From Anaspis maculata (Eukaryota > Arthropoda > Insecta > Coleoptera > Scraptiidae), in NCBI GenBank assembly GCA_949128115.1, contig OX421963.1:35323979-35387978 (forward strand): DNA of 64,000 nucleotides. Direction: 5' to 3'. Positions within the stretch are counted from its first letter, which is position 1. Each line of letters starts with the position of its first letter. The notes under the pieces are model-generated. The model was given only the letters and a program-made list of their open reading frames with translations, searched no databases and had not been told where the DNA came from. Position numbers and translations under genes: made by a program. Positions 1-11,352 of the stretch are shown here, one piece after another.

Positions 1-629
1 CCCATGTTTACAGCATTGCATTGGTCAGGGTTACGGGTATCAATTTTCAGCAGTTCAAGGGGGGCAACATAGGAATTTTTGAAAACCGGTTTGACAGATC
101 AAATTGATTTTTTTGTAGGAAACATTTTCCGATTTTTTAAATTTTCCTATTAGTACTAGCGGTTCACAACATAATCTGGTACAATCCTGCATTTTGTGAT
201 ACAAACAAGAACTTCGGCACAATTGTTTGTAGATCCAAATTGAATAATTTGGCCCGCTGTTCTTCTCGATTACCCCCTGCTGGTCCGGGATTTGGGGGGG
301 TACAAGGGAGACATGACTATTTTTTGCTGCAAGCACTCAACACCGCTATCAAATCATGTTTGATGTCATTTCTGAATAACGAGAGCCTGCTGATCACGAT
401 GTCACCACTGTCAGAATGATGCGCCTGTCGGGAGACAAGCTAGAGCTGTCAATTTTACGATGGGGGCTTCCTTAATTAACAAATTTTGGTCATCGAAGGG
501 GATGTGTGGGGTATCATTTCTGACATAATCGAGGTCTGCCAACTCATTTCTTTTTGCAGAAAGATAATTGGTTTGAAACTGTGGAAAATATGATGGATCA
601 AAATTATGATTATCAAACATTTACGATTC
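1..629. other. No gene recognised
   Basis: AT-rich sequence with only short open frames on both strands. None resembles a protein family I know, and there are no convincing splice-site pairs. The right edge runs into the outer arm of the foldback starting near 630. Confidence 0.5.
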
Positions 630-2585
630 GTATTGAATCAACTTTTGTTTCACTTTTGATTAGGCCGAGCTAGCGAGTCACGATACGGCCAATGTCGAGG
701 CGCTGCGTTTCCCTAGAAGTCGAATTATGACGGATTTATTCGAATTGGAAAAGTTCTTGAAAGTCGCTGTAGTGACCATTCAAAGAAGAGTGGAATATAA
801 TTTTGACCGCTTTTAAATTCAGGAAGTTTACTTTTTTGCATAAAAATGAAACTCTGTCAATATTAAGGGGGCTCATGAAATGGGGATTTTTTCTTTTTGG
901 CCCGCAAGCACTCGCCTGGAACCTTGAAAAAATACGTTCCAGCATAAATTGATGACGCCGATGCGATGCTGTCATCGCCGAAGCGATACGTCAACCAGAA
1001 GTCGAGTGGGGGCTGTAACTCTTCGTATTTGGGGTGCGCGTCTTGAAATAGGTTAGTTTGGTCTTGAAATATAATGTGTTGAGCATCATTTCTAATGTTT
1101 TTTGGGTCGCTAATTTCATTTTTCAATTCAAAACTTTGAGTTACAAGCGGAGTTGTAGCTGTCTTTGTACCTGGGAGATATCCCCCTCTTCCCGAATTCT
1201 AACTCAATCAAAATTTTGCATTGACTGTACAGGCTGTCCGTTTTTCGAGGCTAAGCATGGGTATCTCGCTTATCTTTAGAGATACAGGGTCGGTTGAATA
1301 AGAAAAAAGTTGCGAATCTTCATGACAATCAATGATCCAAAAAAATATTTGACTTGTCCGTTTCAGTTTTCGAGATATTGAGAAAAATCAGAAATTTGTA
1401 ATTTTTGTTTTTATTTTTTATTTGAAAAACGGTTGAAGGTAGCCTTTTCTAATTCAGACATTGTTAAGGCACTTTTCCAAGGGGAATTCAATGTTGCCAA
1501 AATCTTTATTCGAGCTTTCAAAACAACCGAGATATGACATTCAACTTTTTTTTCTCTTACGGGTGCCATATTGGATTTTGACATTTTTGATACAATATTT
1601 TCTTCTGGTTACAACAATGTGTCACATGCCACTGTTGAATTCATGCTTTTGAGCAAATTTTTTTTTTTTTCAAAGAGTGCTTTGGAAACAAAATCAGCAC
1701 CGACAATAAAAAAAAAACGTAAATGTTGAACATTTATTCAACAGTGACATGTGGCACATCGTTGTAACTAGAAAAGAATACCGTATTCAAAAATATCAAA
1801 ATCCAATATGGCGCCTATTAGAGAAAAAAGTTGAATGTCGTATCTCGGTTGCTTTGAAAGCTAGAATAAAGATTTTGGCAGCTTTGAATTCCCCTTGAAA
1901 AAGTGCCCTGACAATGTCTAGATTAGAAAAGGCCACCTTCAATCGTTTTTTGAATAAAAAATGAAAACAAAAATTCAAATTCCTGTTTTTTTCACGGTAT
2001 CTCAAAAACTAAAATCGATACGTCAAATTTCTTTTTGGATCATGGATCGTCATGAAAATGCGCAACTTTTTCCTAAGTTAACCGACTTTGTATCTCTCAA
2101 GATAAGCGAGATACCCATGCTTAGCCTCAAAAAACGGACACCCTGTATTTCAAGACCAATCTAACCTAATTCAAGACGCGCACCCCAAGTACAAAAAGTT
2201 ACAGCCCCCACTCGGCTTCTGGTTGACGTATCGCTTCGGCGATGCCAGCATCGCATCGGCGTCATCGATTTATGCTGAAATGTATCTCCTCAAAGCTTTG
2301 AACGAGTGCTTGCGTAGCAAAAAGTGAAAAATCTATAATTCATGCCCCCCCCTTAATATTGACAGAATTTCATCTTTATGTAAAAAAGTAAGCTTCATGA
2401 GTCTGAAGGCGGCCGAAATTATATTTCACACTTTCCTTAATGGTCAATGTAGCCAATTTCAGGAATTTTTCCAATTCGAAATTATTTGTCATAACTCGAC
2501 TTCTGGCAAACGCAGCGCCTCGGCAATGACGGCATAGTAATTCGCTGACAGCCTCATAAAAAGTGCAACAAAACTCAATTCAATG
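630..2585. repeat. Large foldback repeat with another element at its centre
   Basis: The left arm (about 630-1060) reappears as its reverse complement at about 2155-2585. Matching landmarks include the TTAATATTGACAGA block (near 866 and 2351) and the GATGACGCCGATGCGATGC block (near 951 and 2246). The arms are clearly diverged, with many substitutions and small indels. The space between them is filled by the separate foldback at 1228-2147. No transposase coding is visible, so this is a non-autonomous foldback element; the superfamily is unknown. Confidence 0.75.
1228..2147. mobile_element. 0.92-kb TIR/foldback element, copy 1
   Basis: The left end reads TACAGGCTGTCCGTTTTTCG and the right end is its imperfect reverse complement ending CACCCTGTA. 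The inverted arms extend several hundred bases, so most of the element is palindromic. A second copy of almost the same length (924 bp against 920 bp) lies at 51401-52324. The terminal TA suggests insertion at TA, as for Tc1/mariner-type elements. No coding potential was recognised. Confidence 0.85.
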
Positions 2586-2622
2586 CGAATCATAAATGCA
2601 GGATTTTTTGTGTACCGCTATT

Positions 2623-2745
2623 ACGGTTGCGGCCAAAATAAAGTGGACGACAATGTCAACGAGTTGGCTTGCTGTCATGCGACGTTCAGGCCAGAATCCT
2701 GGAAAATCTGTCAACTGTCGTCCACTTTGAAAAGTCCGCAACGGT
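2623..2745. mobile_element. 123-bp MITE, copy 1
   Basis: The sequence runs from ACGGTTGCGGCC to CCGCAACGGT, with short terminal inverted repeats and an internal AAAGTGGACGACA motif near both ends. A second copy of exactly the same length occurs in inverse orientation at 9048-9170. No ORF of note. Confidence 0.85.
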
Positions 2746-2878
2746 ACACTATTTTTTTTCCCGTTTTCAAGCAGTGACGTCATCAACACTTTTTTTGGAT
2801 TGCAATCCCTATTTTTTTGACAGACTTGGTTAGGTTATGAAATTCTCATTTCAGAATAATGCACATGTGTACCTTTTA

Positions 2879-3200
2879 TGGTGGCCTTATGGTGGCCTTA
2901 TGGTGGCCTTACATTGAGCATCAAATGCTGCAGCTTTTTTTGCTGCCGAGCTCTCATTAGTCAAATGTTGGTCACTGACAGCATTAACAGGCGTCAGTTC
3001 CAATCAGAACTCTGCTGCAAAGAAAGCTGCAGCATTTGCTGCTCAATGTAAGGCCAGCATAACATTGAGCATCAAATGCTGCAGCTTTCTTTGCAGCAAA
3101 ATTCTGATTGGATGGGCAAAACTTTTGAATTTTGCCCATCCAATCAGAATTCTGCTGCAAAGTAAGCTGCAGCATTTGATGCTCAATGTAAGGCCACCAT
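2879..3200. repeat. 11-bp triplicate leading into a palindromic repeat
   Basis: TGGTGGCCTTA is repeated three times in tandem at 2879-2911. It continues into units containing CATTGAGCATCAAATGCTGC that alternate in orientation up to 3200, where the reverse complement of the first unit (TAAGGCCACCAT) closes the block. The unit at about 3063-3200 is a near-perfect hairpin. It looks like a MITE whose end was tandemly duplicated. Confidence 0.8.
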
Positions 3201-3860
3201 TAGACTGATAGTTTAGGCCATAAAAAATGCATCTGACAGTTGCTTGATGGGCGGCTATGATAGCCCACAAAGGTCATTGTGATGAGCCACACAATAATAC
3301 ATACGCACAATCTTTCTGGAGGGACCACCCCAGCTAAGTTTCACAAGTTTGATTCTTCAGACAAAATCCTCAAAAATTCCCAAAATTCTTCCGATTTGAG
3401 CTATTATTTGTCAACAACCGCGAGCTCGTCGACTTAACATCCCCATCACATCAAACGCTCCATTTCCCGTTCCCCGCAGAATGTAGGCGAAAATTTCATT
3501 CATCTGTCAAATGTGACATTTCAACAAAGAAAATGACAATTTTCTATTGTTGTTGTTTGAACCAATCAGGTTCGAATTAGGCGATAATTTCGCACTAGTG
3601 CAATGATCGGTTACGTTTCAAACTCGAAATGAGAGCTCCCAGCCATTGGAGAGCTATTTGGATTTGTTGAAAAGTAGATTGTATTTAATGAATTGCAGTA
3701 GGTCTAATACATAATAGGTTTTATCATTGAAATTTACTTTCTCTTCTCAGGCTGTGTTTGTATTGGTTTCCGCTGAGCATCCGGACATCTCTGGCTGATT
3801 TAAAGGCAATGTCATGCAGTGGATTGAAAGCAAGTCCATAATTCCGAATGAAATCTTGCC
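3201..3860. other. No gene recognised
   Basis: Sequence without a convincing ORF, repeat partner or RNA gene. It is one of the less repetitive stretches of the first 10 kb, so a short untranslated or upstream exon of a gene cannot be excluded. Confidence 0.4.
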
Positions 3861-4453
3861 TACAGGGTGTCCCAGCTAAAACAATCCAGCGCGATTTTCT
3901 CAGGAAATATCAAGGCAACAATAATTGTTTTGCAACTGGGGGAAAGCCTGATCTTTTAGCTTTCTTTTGAGGGAGCGCCGATGCTTGTAGGTGCTCTAGT
4001 TTCCAAGAAAATGCAATTTTAATCGGGCGAGTCACAAGAATTCGAAAATTCATGATCGACTAAACAAAATACTTCAGATGAAAAAAAATCCTTTTTCTCT
4101 AGGCTTTCCATTGATGTGTCGCCGATGTCTGTACCTGGCCCAGTGAGCCAGATATTCTGCCTCACAGTCCAGCAAAACACAATAATCAGAATCATGACGT
4201 CACCGATCACACACTTGTTGACTAACACTAGTCGTTACTAGGGCTTTTCCACTCACCATACCTGGATTCACCATAGCAATGAATACTGGCTGATGTTAAA
4301 ATCAACAAGTGTGAACTAGAGCACCTACAAGCATCGGCGCCCCCTCAAAAGGAAGCTAAAAGGTCAGGCTTTCCCCCAATTGCAAAACAATTTTTGTTGC
4401 CTTGATATTTCCTGAAAAAATCGCGCTGGATTGTTTTAGCTGGGACACCTGTA
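3861..4453. mobile_element. 0.59-kb TIR element (TACAGGGTGTCCC ends)
   Basis: The first ~130 bases (TACAGGGTGTCCCAGCTAAA onward, to GGTGCTCTAG) are repeated in reverse complement at about 4315-4453, ending GGGACACCTGTA. The middle holds no recognisable transposase. The long TIRs and terminal TA point to a non-autonomous DNA element. It abuts the next element at 4454. Confidence 0.85.
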
Positions 4454-4737
4454 TAAAGCTTAGTCCGCACGGGCGATATACCGCTGGTTTTTGGCGATAT
4501 ACCGCTATTTTTTTTGCCGCTGAAATCATCGTCCGCATGAGCGGCGAAAATCAGCGAATAATTAGTGACGTCTGTTGTTTAAAGTGTCAGATCCGGTTGT
4601 CAGTCGTTTGTCACGCGAATTGCATGATGTAGTGTCTGGGTATTCTTCAAAAGACGGGTGTTCTTCAAATCAAAGACGATGTTAATTCCTACCTAATGTT
4701 ATTGTGATAAATAAAAAAGCAAAATTCTCATAAGTAC

Positions 4738-4864
4738 AGTTGCGGCCTCATAAAAGTTTACACCGATGACAATCGTGTGGCCATGCTCATTCAAAATTAC
4801 GTCAAAACTGAATTAGCATGGCCACTCGATCGCCGTCAGTGTAAACTTTTATGAGGCCGCAACT
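4738..4864. mobile_element. 127-bp MITE with long TIRs
   Basis: AGTTGCGGCCTCATAAAAGT at the left is matched by ACTTTTATGAGGCCGCAACT at the right. A second inner inverted pair (GGCCATGC / GCATGGCC) lies near the centre, so the whole unit can fold into one hairpin. Confidence 0.9.
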
Positions 4865-5120
4865 TAACGTGATCTTCTTTTGAGTAGGAAACTATTTTTT
4901 GCAATACATGCTGGTGACGGGTGTCTTTCAATGATTTATGTGAGCATTTTGAAATGATCAACTACAGAAATGAGCAGCCCGAGCCCATGAGAATCACAGT
5001 CACACCTACGACGATGACGAGTGACGACACGGTGTGGACAGTGAACCCCGCTCTCAGCCTTGCAACTAATTGAAGAGATTTAGAAAAGGCTTCCACTGTG
5101 GAACTTCAAACTTTCATTGT

Positions 5121-6615
5121 AGGCCAGTCAAATAAGGAAAGCTGGAGGGAAAAAACTGTTGGAGTTTTGGAAATTTGACAGAAATGTCCGGTAAGGTGTA
5201 CTGTTAAACATACTAAAAGTCCCCAACTCTACCTATTGAGCTCGAGCCGCCATCTTGGAAAAATGGTCCTTCGATCCAGTTTTCTGTTTATATTCCGCTA
5301 ATCATCAGAGATATTCAATTCAGTTTAATAAAAAATCAAGGCTATAAAAATGTCTACAAAAATTGTTACATACCGATTTTTTTACTCGAATCTGTTGAAA
5401 TTAATTAAATTAAATTAACAAAAACAAAATCAAAAAATAAGCGAGTTTTGCCTATGGCTAGAGATATTGTCTTCAAAATTTGTGAAGATGTTGGCTGCCT
5501 ACATCAAAGCTGGACGTAACAGTTGAGATAAAAAAAAAATTGCGAAATTTTTTTTTAAATTTTTTTTTAAATTAAGCAAAAATTCGGTTTTCGAGTTTCA
5601 CATTTCCAACAGGGCGGAGTAAAGGTTTCAATCGAACATCAATCAGTTTTGATATTTACATATTGTAAGACAAGATTTCATAAGTATTGTGCCTTCACGA
5701 GCTTCTGGAATGCTCGATATGAATTAAACTGAAAGAATAATAGCTAAGTCCAAAAAGTGTTGTCGATTGGTTCTGAAGGAAACATTTCGAAACAAAAGAC
5801 ATCAGAAAAGGATATACAGGAGGTCCAAAGGTTATTCAACTGTATATAAGCCCCATATTGATGTGCCTTATCCAAAATAGTACAAAAGAATTAATCAAAA
5901 TGTGAAAATCCACCCTGTATAACAAAAAGTAACGATACAAAATGGAAGGAGTAGATCATACCTGGTGCCAAAAATACAGCTTTTACATTGCTGAAAAAAA
6001 GAACAAAATTATTTGATTTATTTGAAAATTATTAGTCCTCAAATTTGACTTCACAAATTTGAGCCAGTCAAATAGGAAAAAGTAGAGAGAAGTAACGGTC
6101 GGAGTTTCAGAAATTTGACAGGAATGTTCGCTAAGGTATACTTATAAACCTACTAAAAGTCCCCGCCTCTACTTATTGCGCTTGAGCCGCCATCTTGGAA
6201 AAATGGTCGTTCGATCAAGTTAATTACCATTTTTCCAAGATGGCGGCTCAAGTCCCAAGCCTCCAAGGTGGAGGCGGGGACTTTCAGTATGTTTATAAGT
6301 ATACCTTAGCGAACATTCCTGTCAAATTTCTGAAACTCCGACCGTTACTTCTCTCTACTTTTTCCTATTTGACTGGCTCAAATTTGTGAAGTCAAGTTTG
6401 AGGACTAATAATTTTCAAATAAATCAATCAATTTTGTTCTTTTTTCCAGAAATGTAAAGGCTGTATTTTTGGCATCAGGTATGATCTACTACTTTCATTT
6501 TGTATCGTTACTTTTTGTTATACAGGGTGGATTTTAACATTTTGATTGATTCTTTTGTACTATTTTGGACAAGGCACATCAATATGGGGCTTATATACAG
6601 TTGAATAACCGTTAG
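5121..6615. repeat. Nested palindromes with a thrice-repeated ~145-bp block
   Basis: A block from GGCCAGTCAAATA to CCGCCATCTTGGAAAAATGG occurs directly at about 5121-5267 and 6063-6210, and inverted at about 6223-6385. Around it, the sequence at about 5813-6000 is repeated in reverse complement at about 6465-6615, giving a palindrome centred near 6215. Its ends include TACAGGAGGTCC and CACCCTGTA motifs, like other foldbacks in the window. No gene seen. Confidence 0.75.
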
Positions 6616-7306
6616 GAGTTTAGGAGCGAGTTTGAAACTTTGGAAAACATCCCGAAATCGCCACTTTCCAGAACCCAAATTGTTTTTTTCCTGAAAATTT
6701 CCCGTGTATTGGAAAAAATGGTGGTTTATCAACTTGGAAACTCTAGAAAACCTGTTTCAGCTGAGAAATCATGAGTTTCTTTGAATTTTAATTTTTAGAC
6801 CTTTGAAAGTGGCGATTTCGGGATGTTTCCCAAAGTTTCAAACCCAAATATCTCCTAAACGAAGCCTCTAATCAAAATTTTGCAACAGTGATTTTTTCTT
6901 CAGAATTGAACGTAGAATTCAAAATTATGAAGTTTCCAAAAATAACTAGGGTGAAAAATAGGGGGGGGGGGAAGTAGGGTCACCCCCTAATGTCTAAGCC
7001 CCTGAAACTTTTTTATGGAACATGTTATGATTGTTCGACAGGGGATAATTTAAGTGAACCTTTGGTTCTATTTATAATCAAATCGGTTGAACGGTTCAAA
7101 AGTTATGCGAAAAAAACGATTATTTATTTCCAACTTTGAAGGGCTGTATCTCTGTTATTAGGCATTTCTCAAATATGTTTTCTGGAGAAAGTTCCCTTCA
7201 TTTTTCATTCTCTATCGATCCTTAAATTTAATGACATGAAAGTCGGACCACCTGTATAAAAGAAAAATTGTGGCGTGAAACCTAGGTACATGTATTTTGA
7301 TGGTAC

Positions 7307-7558
7307 TCAAAACCGTGCACGTTTTCTTTTTTTCTTGATAATCTTGCCTCCGACCTTGCTCTGGTGCAACTCAAGCTCATGCAGTAATAACACTGCAGAT
7401 GGATTCATAACTCTGAGATCAAGCTGATACGTGTCCACCGTCCAGTAGTCACGATTTTTCCTCTCTCCGTTGGACTGATACACCCATCGGTGATCAAGTT
7501 TTTCCATTTCGTCTTGAGATAAGCACCCTCTGATAAGCACCGGGCTCCTTCCTAGCAA
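7307..7558 (-). CDS. Unrecognised 83-residue ORF near an element end
   Basis: An ATG-initiated frame of 83 residues, charged at its C-terminus (GGKIIKKKRKRARF, resembling a nuclear localisation signal) and rich in Asp/Glu/Leu in the middle (NRDYWTVDTYQLDLR). I recognise no family. It lies just inside the right end of the element at 4454-7698, so it may be a fragment of that element's own gene. It could equally be a chance frame. Confidence 0.25.
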   Translation of the reverse strand: MLGRSPVLIRGCLSQDEMEKLDHRWVYQSNGERKNRDYWTVDTYQLDLRVMNPSAVLLLHELELHQSKVGGKIIKKKRKRARF

Positions 7559-7698
7559 AACCTAACTAGCTAGCTAAACCTCACATTTTCATGCTGTGTC
7601 AATGCTGACACTTTGAAAACAGCGGTCAATCGCTAAAAGTTGGACATTTTTGACAGGAAATCAATCCAGCGGTATATCGCCCGTGCGGACTAGCTTTA

Positions 7699-8548
7699 AT
7701 GCTCTAGCAGTCACATTTCAGAAAGTCTTCACAGTTGTTTCCTTGTGTTGAGAACTATTTTTTCTTTCTCGTGTTCTCGGCCCAATCTTTCAATAGTCTG
7801 GCTGTCTCTTCCACGGCATCGCAGTGGATCCTTCCAGCACCTATTTTCTCACCCAACGTCACAACCATGGAGGGTCACAACGCCACTTTGTTAAAAAATG
7901 CCACTTTGCCGGATGGACGGCTTCTAGTCCAGGACCATGAAGACTATCCAGGACGATCACTACGAAGCCGGTTCCATCCACCATGATTCCTCCCTCGACG
8001 AACCTGGATGGCGCGACGGTTGATCTTGCTTCTTCTTGTCTCCTCAACTGGTTCCGTCGTCGTTTTGTCCTCTGCGAGGTTCTCTTGTTTTGTCGCAGTG
8101 ATGGCAACGCAATTTTGAGTTGATAACAATAGCCACAGGCCCACAGAGTAGACCACAGGCCTAAGATCCACAGGCTAGCTGTTGGCTCGCGGTGGGAAGC
8201 ATCAGAACGTTCCATGGGCCGCGGCCGTTGGAAGAAATTGAACGTTCATTCGTAGTTGTCACAATGACAAATTCTAAAGTTGTTATGATTCTAGAAGACG
8301 TCAGGGTGGACTATCATGGCGGCCCCACAGCACGCTGTGTTTAGGCCGAAAATCAGGGTGATTGGCAGTCCATTTATTAATGAAGTTCGTGTAGTGATCA
8401 TAGATAAAGTCAATTTTTACACGAGCGGGTATAGAGTGAGTCGTTTTGCCCTCATTTTTGGGCGTAAAGTAGCTCGTTTAGACCGCGGGTCAAAATCTGC
8501 TATTTTTGCGCCCAAGATCTTTTTGCTTTTACATCATTGTAGATAAGG
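7699..8548. other. Unassigned region with overlapping weak ORFs
   Basis: Frames of 75-118 residues overlap on both strands. One - strand frame (8171 down to 7944) begins with a strikingly hydrophobic signal-peptide-like run (SVGLWLLLSTQNCVA), but its first codon is GTG and an in-frame TAG lies just upstream. No splice-linked partner exon was found. I do not call a gene here. Confidence 0.35.
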
Positions 8549-8787
8549 TAGAGTACTCGGAATACCAGAGGGACCTGTGGGCGGAGCCTGATTGCGCGAA
8601 CTGAGTTCATCTAGTGATGCACCTAGGTTTGCAGTGGGATTTTAGGTTCGCATGTGACCCGGTAATGGTCCACCACTCCCGCTGACGGTGTTGCTTCTCT
8701 TATTTCAACACACGGACTCGTCCAAAACAATTTCTGTTTTTCTGTTCAGCTCCGCCCACAGGTTCCTGTGGTGTGCTGTCAACTCTA
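8549..8787. mobile_element. 239-bp MITE, copy 1
   Basis: It begins TAGAGTACTCGG and ends GTCAACTCTA, with imperfect inverted ends and an inner inverted pair (CCTGTGGGCGGAGC / GCTCCGCCCACAGG). A second copy of exactly the same length and high identity is at 47221-47459, which fixes both boundaries. Non-coding. Confidence 0.9.
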
Positions 8788-8789
8788 CA

Positions 8790-8947
8790 TACGATCGCAC
8801 GCAAAATAAACGGAGACAGTGTTTCGCGCGGAGTGTACCGATTTAATGAATTTTGGCCTTCTTGTCACTGTGACATCAAGCCAAAATTCATAAAATCGGT
8901 ACACTCCGCGCGAAACACTGTCTCCGTTTATTTTGCGTGCGATCGTA
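8790..8947. repeat. Near-perfect 158-bp palindrome (foldback MITE)
   Basis: The left arm TACGATCGCACGCAAAATAA, continuing through the GGAGACAGTGTTTCGCGCGG block, returns in reverse complement to end GCGTGCGATCGTA. Fragments of the same sequence recur at about 8960-9045, 9215-9228, 9350-9436 and 11895-11930, so the family is locally repeated and is interrupted by the MITE at 9229-9347. Confidence 0.85.
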
Positions 8948-9047
8948 CGTTCATTGTCCATTGATAAATTTTGGCCTGGTGTCACAGTGACAAGGTAGCC
9001 AAAATTACTCCAATCAGTACAGTCAGTACACTCTGTCAAAAGCTCGT

Positions 9048-9170
9048 ACCGTTGCGGACTTTTTAAAGTGGACGACAGTTGACAGATTTTTCAGGATTCT
9101 GGCCTGAACGTCGCATGACAGCAAGCCAACTCGTTGACATTGTCGCCCACTTTATTTTGGCCGCAACCGT
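9048..9170. mobile_element. 123-bp MITE, copy 2
   Basis: Inverse-orientation partner of the unit at 2623-2745, of identical length. The ends read ACCGTTGCGGAC and GGCCGCAACCGT. The two copies differ by only a few substitutions. Confidence 0.85.
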
Positions 9171-9228
9171 ACGCGGTTTTTACAAGGAGGGGTTTTCATG
9201 GATGACTGTACATACCATCGTACGCAAA

Positions 9229-9347
9229 AGCTTTGTTTGAAATCCTGCACTAGTGCAACCTAGTGTACACTTTTACCGCATAGACAAGCGGTTTATGGCG
9301 GAAAAGTGTACACTAGGTTGCACTAGTGCAGGATACCAAACAAAGCT
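9229..9347. mobile_element. 119-bp hairpin MITE inserted in another repeat
   Basis: AGCTTTGTTTGAAATCCTGC at the left is matched by GCAGGATACCAAACAAAGCT at the right, with a long inner stem (CACTAGTGCAACCTAGTGTA). It splits a copy of the palindrome family described at 8790-8947. Confidence 0.85.
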
Positions 9348-9875
9348 AATATAAACGAGGACAGTGTTTCGCGTGGAGTGTACTGATTTGATAAATTGTC
9401 ACAGTGACCAGAAGGCCAAAATTCATCAAATCGAGAACATCTCCACAGGCTCTTCGCTGATCTCCACTATCTTTTTCTCCAAGAGCTTGGGAGTCGCAGC
9501 CTTTGTCGATACGTCTTCACAGCGTGAGATCCATTCTACAGGTTCACACTTGCCCATAGTCTCTCCTTCCTTGATTGTTTTGCATCTTGTTCGGGTTAAT
9601 GACTCTGATCGGGATTTTCGTCTTGTCCATAATAATCAATGTCCTGGCCATGATGCAGCTGGCAGCTGTGTCGGGTTCAGCAATGCCGGCGACATGTCCT
9701 CCAGGTTGTCCGTTTAGTGTTGTCCACACGATTTTCTCGGAGTTACGGGCTACACGAACGGTTTCAGCCGAAAGTAGGCGGATTTCCTCAGCGGCCCTCG
9801 TGGATGTTCTAAGCGTCATTTTCTCGTTTCCGATTTTCAGCGTCCGCTGTCCAACATCCAGGATGAATCCATACT

Positions 9876-10202
9876 TTACTTATCCATCAGGTCCAGGCCA
9901 AGTATGAAGTCGTCAACAATGTTGGCGACCAAGAACTTTTCTCGCAGCATAAACTGTCCAAAGCGAATGCTCACTTCAGCTTCTCCGTACAATGTAGCAG
10001 ACTCTCCGGTAGCTGTAGTCGAACGAACGCCGTCCCTCAGTGGCACAATACGTTGCTTTCGAAGTATCCCTTGTCGAACAATTGACTTCGTGGCTCCGGT
10101 ATCGATTACGAACATGCAATTGTGCTCGTCAAGCTTTTCACTAAGAAGAAGGCTATTGGGGGTGACTTCCGCAGCAGCGAGACGGAGTAATTCCTGGGAC
10201 AT
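9876..10202 (-). pseudogene. Retropepsin-type aspartic protease domain (gypsy)
   Basis: A 108-residue open frame contains the catalytic motif VIDTGATKS and, ~60 residues later, ILGLDLMD. These are the two hallmark segments of retropepsin-like proteases, which cleave the element's polyprotein. It follows the gag zinc-knuckle region and precedes a linker frame (9819 to 9544), in the usual gag-protease order. The domain looks intact, but the element lacks its polymerase, so it is annotated as part of a non-functional copy. Confidence 0.8.
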
Positions 10203-10329
10203 TGAGGACTGCCAGCCAGCGTGCGCCTCTTAACGCTATCTGGAATTAGTTTTCCTGATAGCGTCTATCAGGGCTGGGAGTGCTCCCCTCCCCCCAGTGT
10301 GGAACGGTCACTTGAATTTGACCTTCGTC

Positions 10330-10814
10330 TGCAGTCCCGACGCAGATGTCCTGGTCTTCCACATCCGAAGCAACGCGGTCTTCCTCCAGCTCTTGGCTCG
10401 CCTTGAGCTCCAGGACCCCGGTCAGCTTGGCAAAGTCCTTTTGCTTACAATCGTAAATGTTTCTTCCTTCTCCTCCAGACGTTTTCTTCCCTGTTCTTCC
10501 AGAAGATTCATCAGTTCTTCATTTTCCTTAAGACGCTTCTTTTCCTGTTCTTCCAGAAGATTTTCCAGTTCTTCCTTGTCTTCTAGACGCTGCTCTTGTA
10601 GAAGATCCTGTTGTTCATGCAGAAGATTTTGCTGTTGTTTTAGAAGATTGTTCAATTCTTCTTTGCCTTCCAGACGTTTCTTTTCCTGTTCCTCTTTTTC
10701 TTCTAAACGCCTCTTGTCCTGTTCTTCTTGAAGACTTTTCTGCTGCTGCATCATCGCCATGATCGCCAAAGTGTCTTTGACTCCGGTCTTCGACATGCTT
10801 CTCGTCTCCGGCAT
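10330..10814 (-). pseudogene. Gag-like ORF: coiled coil plus CCHC knuckle
   Basis: The first 130 residues (10814 to 10422) start MPETRSMSK and are mostly repeated Glu/Lys/Leu/Gln heptad-like sequence, predicting a long coiled coil. The ORF then stops. In another frame, slightly downstream, a nucleic-acid-binding knuckle CFGCGRPGHLRRDC (CX2CX4HX4C) is readable at about 10375-10333. The two parts are therefore separated by a frameshift or deletion. Gag forms the particle that packages the element's RNA. Confidence 0.7.
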
Positions 10815-10896
10815 TTACCAATCAATTCAGGTATTTCCGAATTCCCTGTAGTCACGGACCCAATTACTCTCAATTACACCGCTTTCTCACACCAAA

Positions 10897-11352
10897 TGTT
10901 ACGTATTTCGCGTATCGGTTCGATAATTTAGATAATCGTTTCAAAACACACACTGTTCATTACTGCGTACTACAATAAATACACGTCAACAATGATTCAC
11001 TTGGGAATATTGCTGGTACTACTTCGCTTCTATCGCACTCGATTCCATTTCAATACTGAATCTGGACGATCCATGGTGCTTATTTATACCTCCGACTAGT
11101 CATTTCGAATATTCCATAGGTCCTCCAGCAAATTCCACAGTAACCCGGCATATGGTTTCTAGACTTACACCTTTCGCGTGCAATCCCAATTCGCGGTGAA
11201 GCCGGCACCTCCGCCAAAATGAACATATGTGTCTTACTCGCGTGTTCAAGTCTCCACGTATTCCAATCGCCAAGAGCTCCGCACTTGTACATTGCGACCT
11301 AATGGGAAGAGTCTAGAAAATCGCGTGTTCTCCAGAAACGCCGCTCGTAACA
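10897..11352 (-). repeat. Gypsy LTR (5' LTR of the - strand copy)
   Basis: A 456-bp sequence bounded by TGTTAC...GTAACA on the element strand. The first ~80 bases match the LTR starts at 58300 and 60784. Directly after it on the element strand comes TTTGGTGTGAGAAAG, in the position of a primer-binding site; I cannot assign the tRNA primer. Confidence 0.85.

Larger units (their letters stand above)
4454..7698. mobile_element. 3.2-kb element with ~35-bp TIRs, filled with nested repeats
   Basis: The left end (AAGCTTAGTCCGCACGGGCG, through GATATACCGCTGG) matches the reverse complement of the right end (CCAGCGGTATATCGCCCGTG, through CGGACTAGCTTT). Inside are the MITE at 4738-4864, the nested palindrome at 5121-6615 and an unrecognised ORF at 7307-7558 close to the right end. 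The element may have carried a gene, of which that ORF is the only candidate remnant. Superfamily unknown. Confidence 0.7.
9437..11352 (-). mobile_element. Truncated Ty3/gypsy retrotransposon (LTR, gag, protease)
   Basis: Read on the - strand, the order is: one LTR (11352 down to 10897, TGTTACGAGC...CGTAACA), a short untranslated leader, a gag ORF starting MPETRS at 10814 with a glutamate-rich coiled coil, a CCHC zinc knuckle near 10375-10330, and an aspartic protease (10202 down to 9876). The sequence continues into the protease-RT linker until about 9437, where it breaks off into a palindromic repeat. Reverse transcriptase, RNase H, integrase and the second LTR are missing, and no envelope gene is seen. 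The LTR matches that of the copy at 58300-61340, which lies on the opposite strand. This is a dead 5' half of an element. Confidence 0.88.

Noticed and set aside
10297..10731. 144-codon Ser/Cys-rich + strand ORF
   Set aside because: Complement of the gag coiled-coil codons; the composition is an artefact of reading GAG/AAG repeats backwards.
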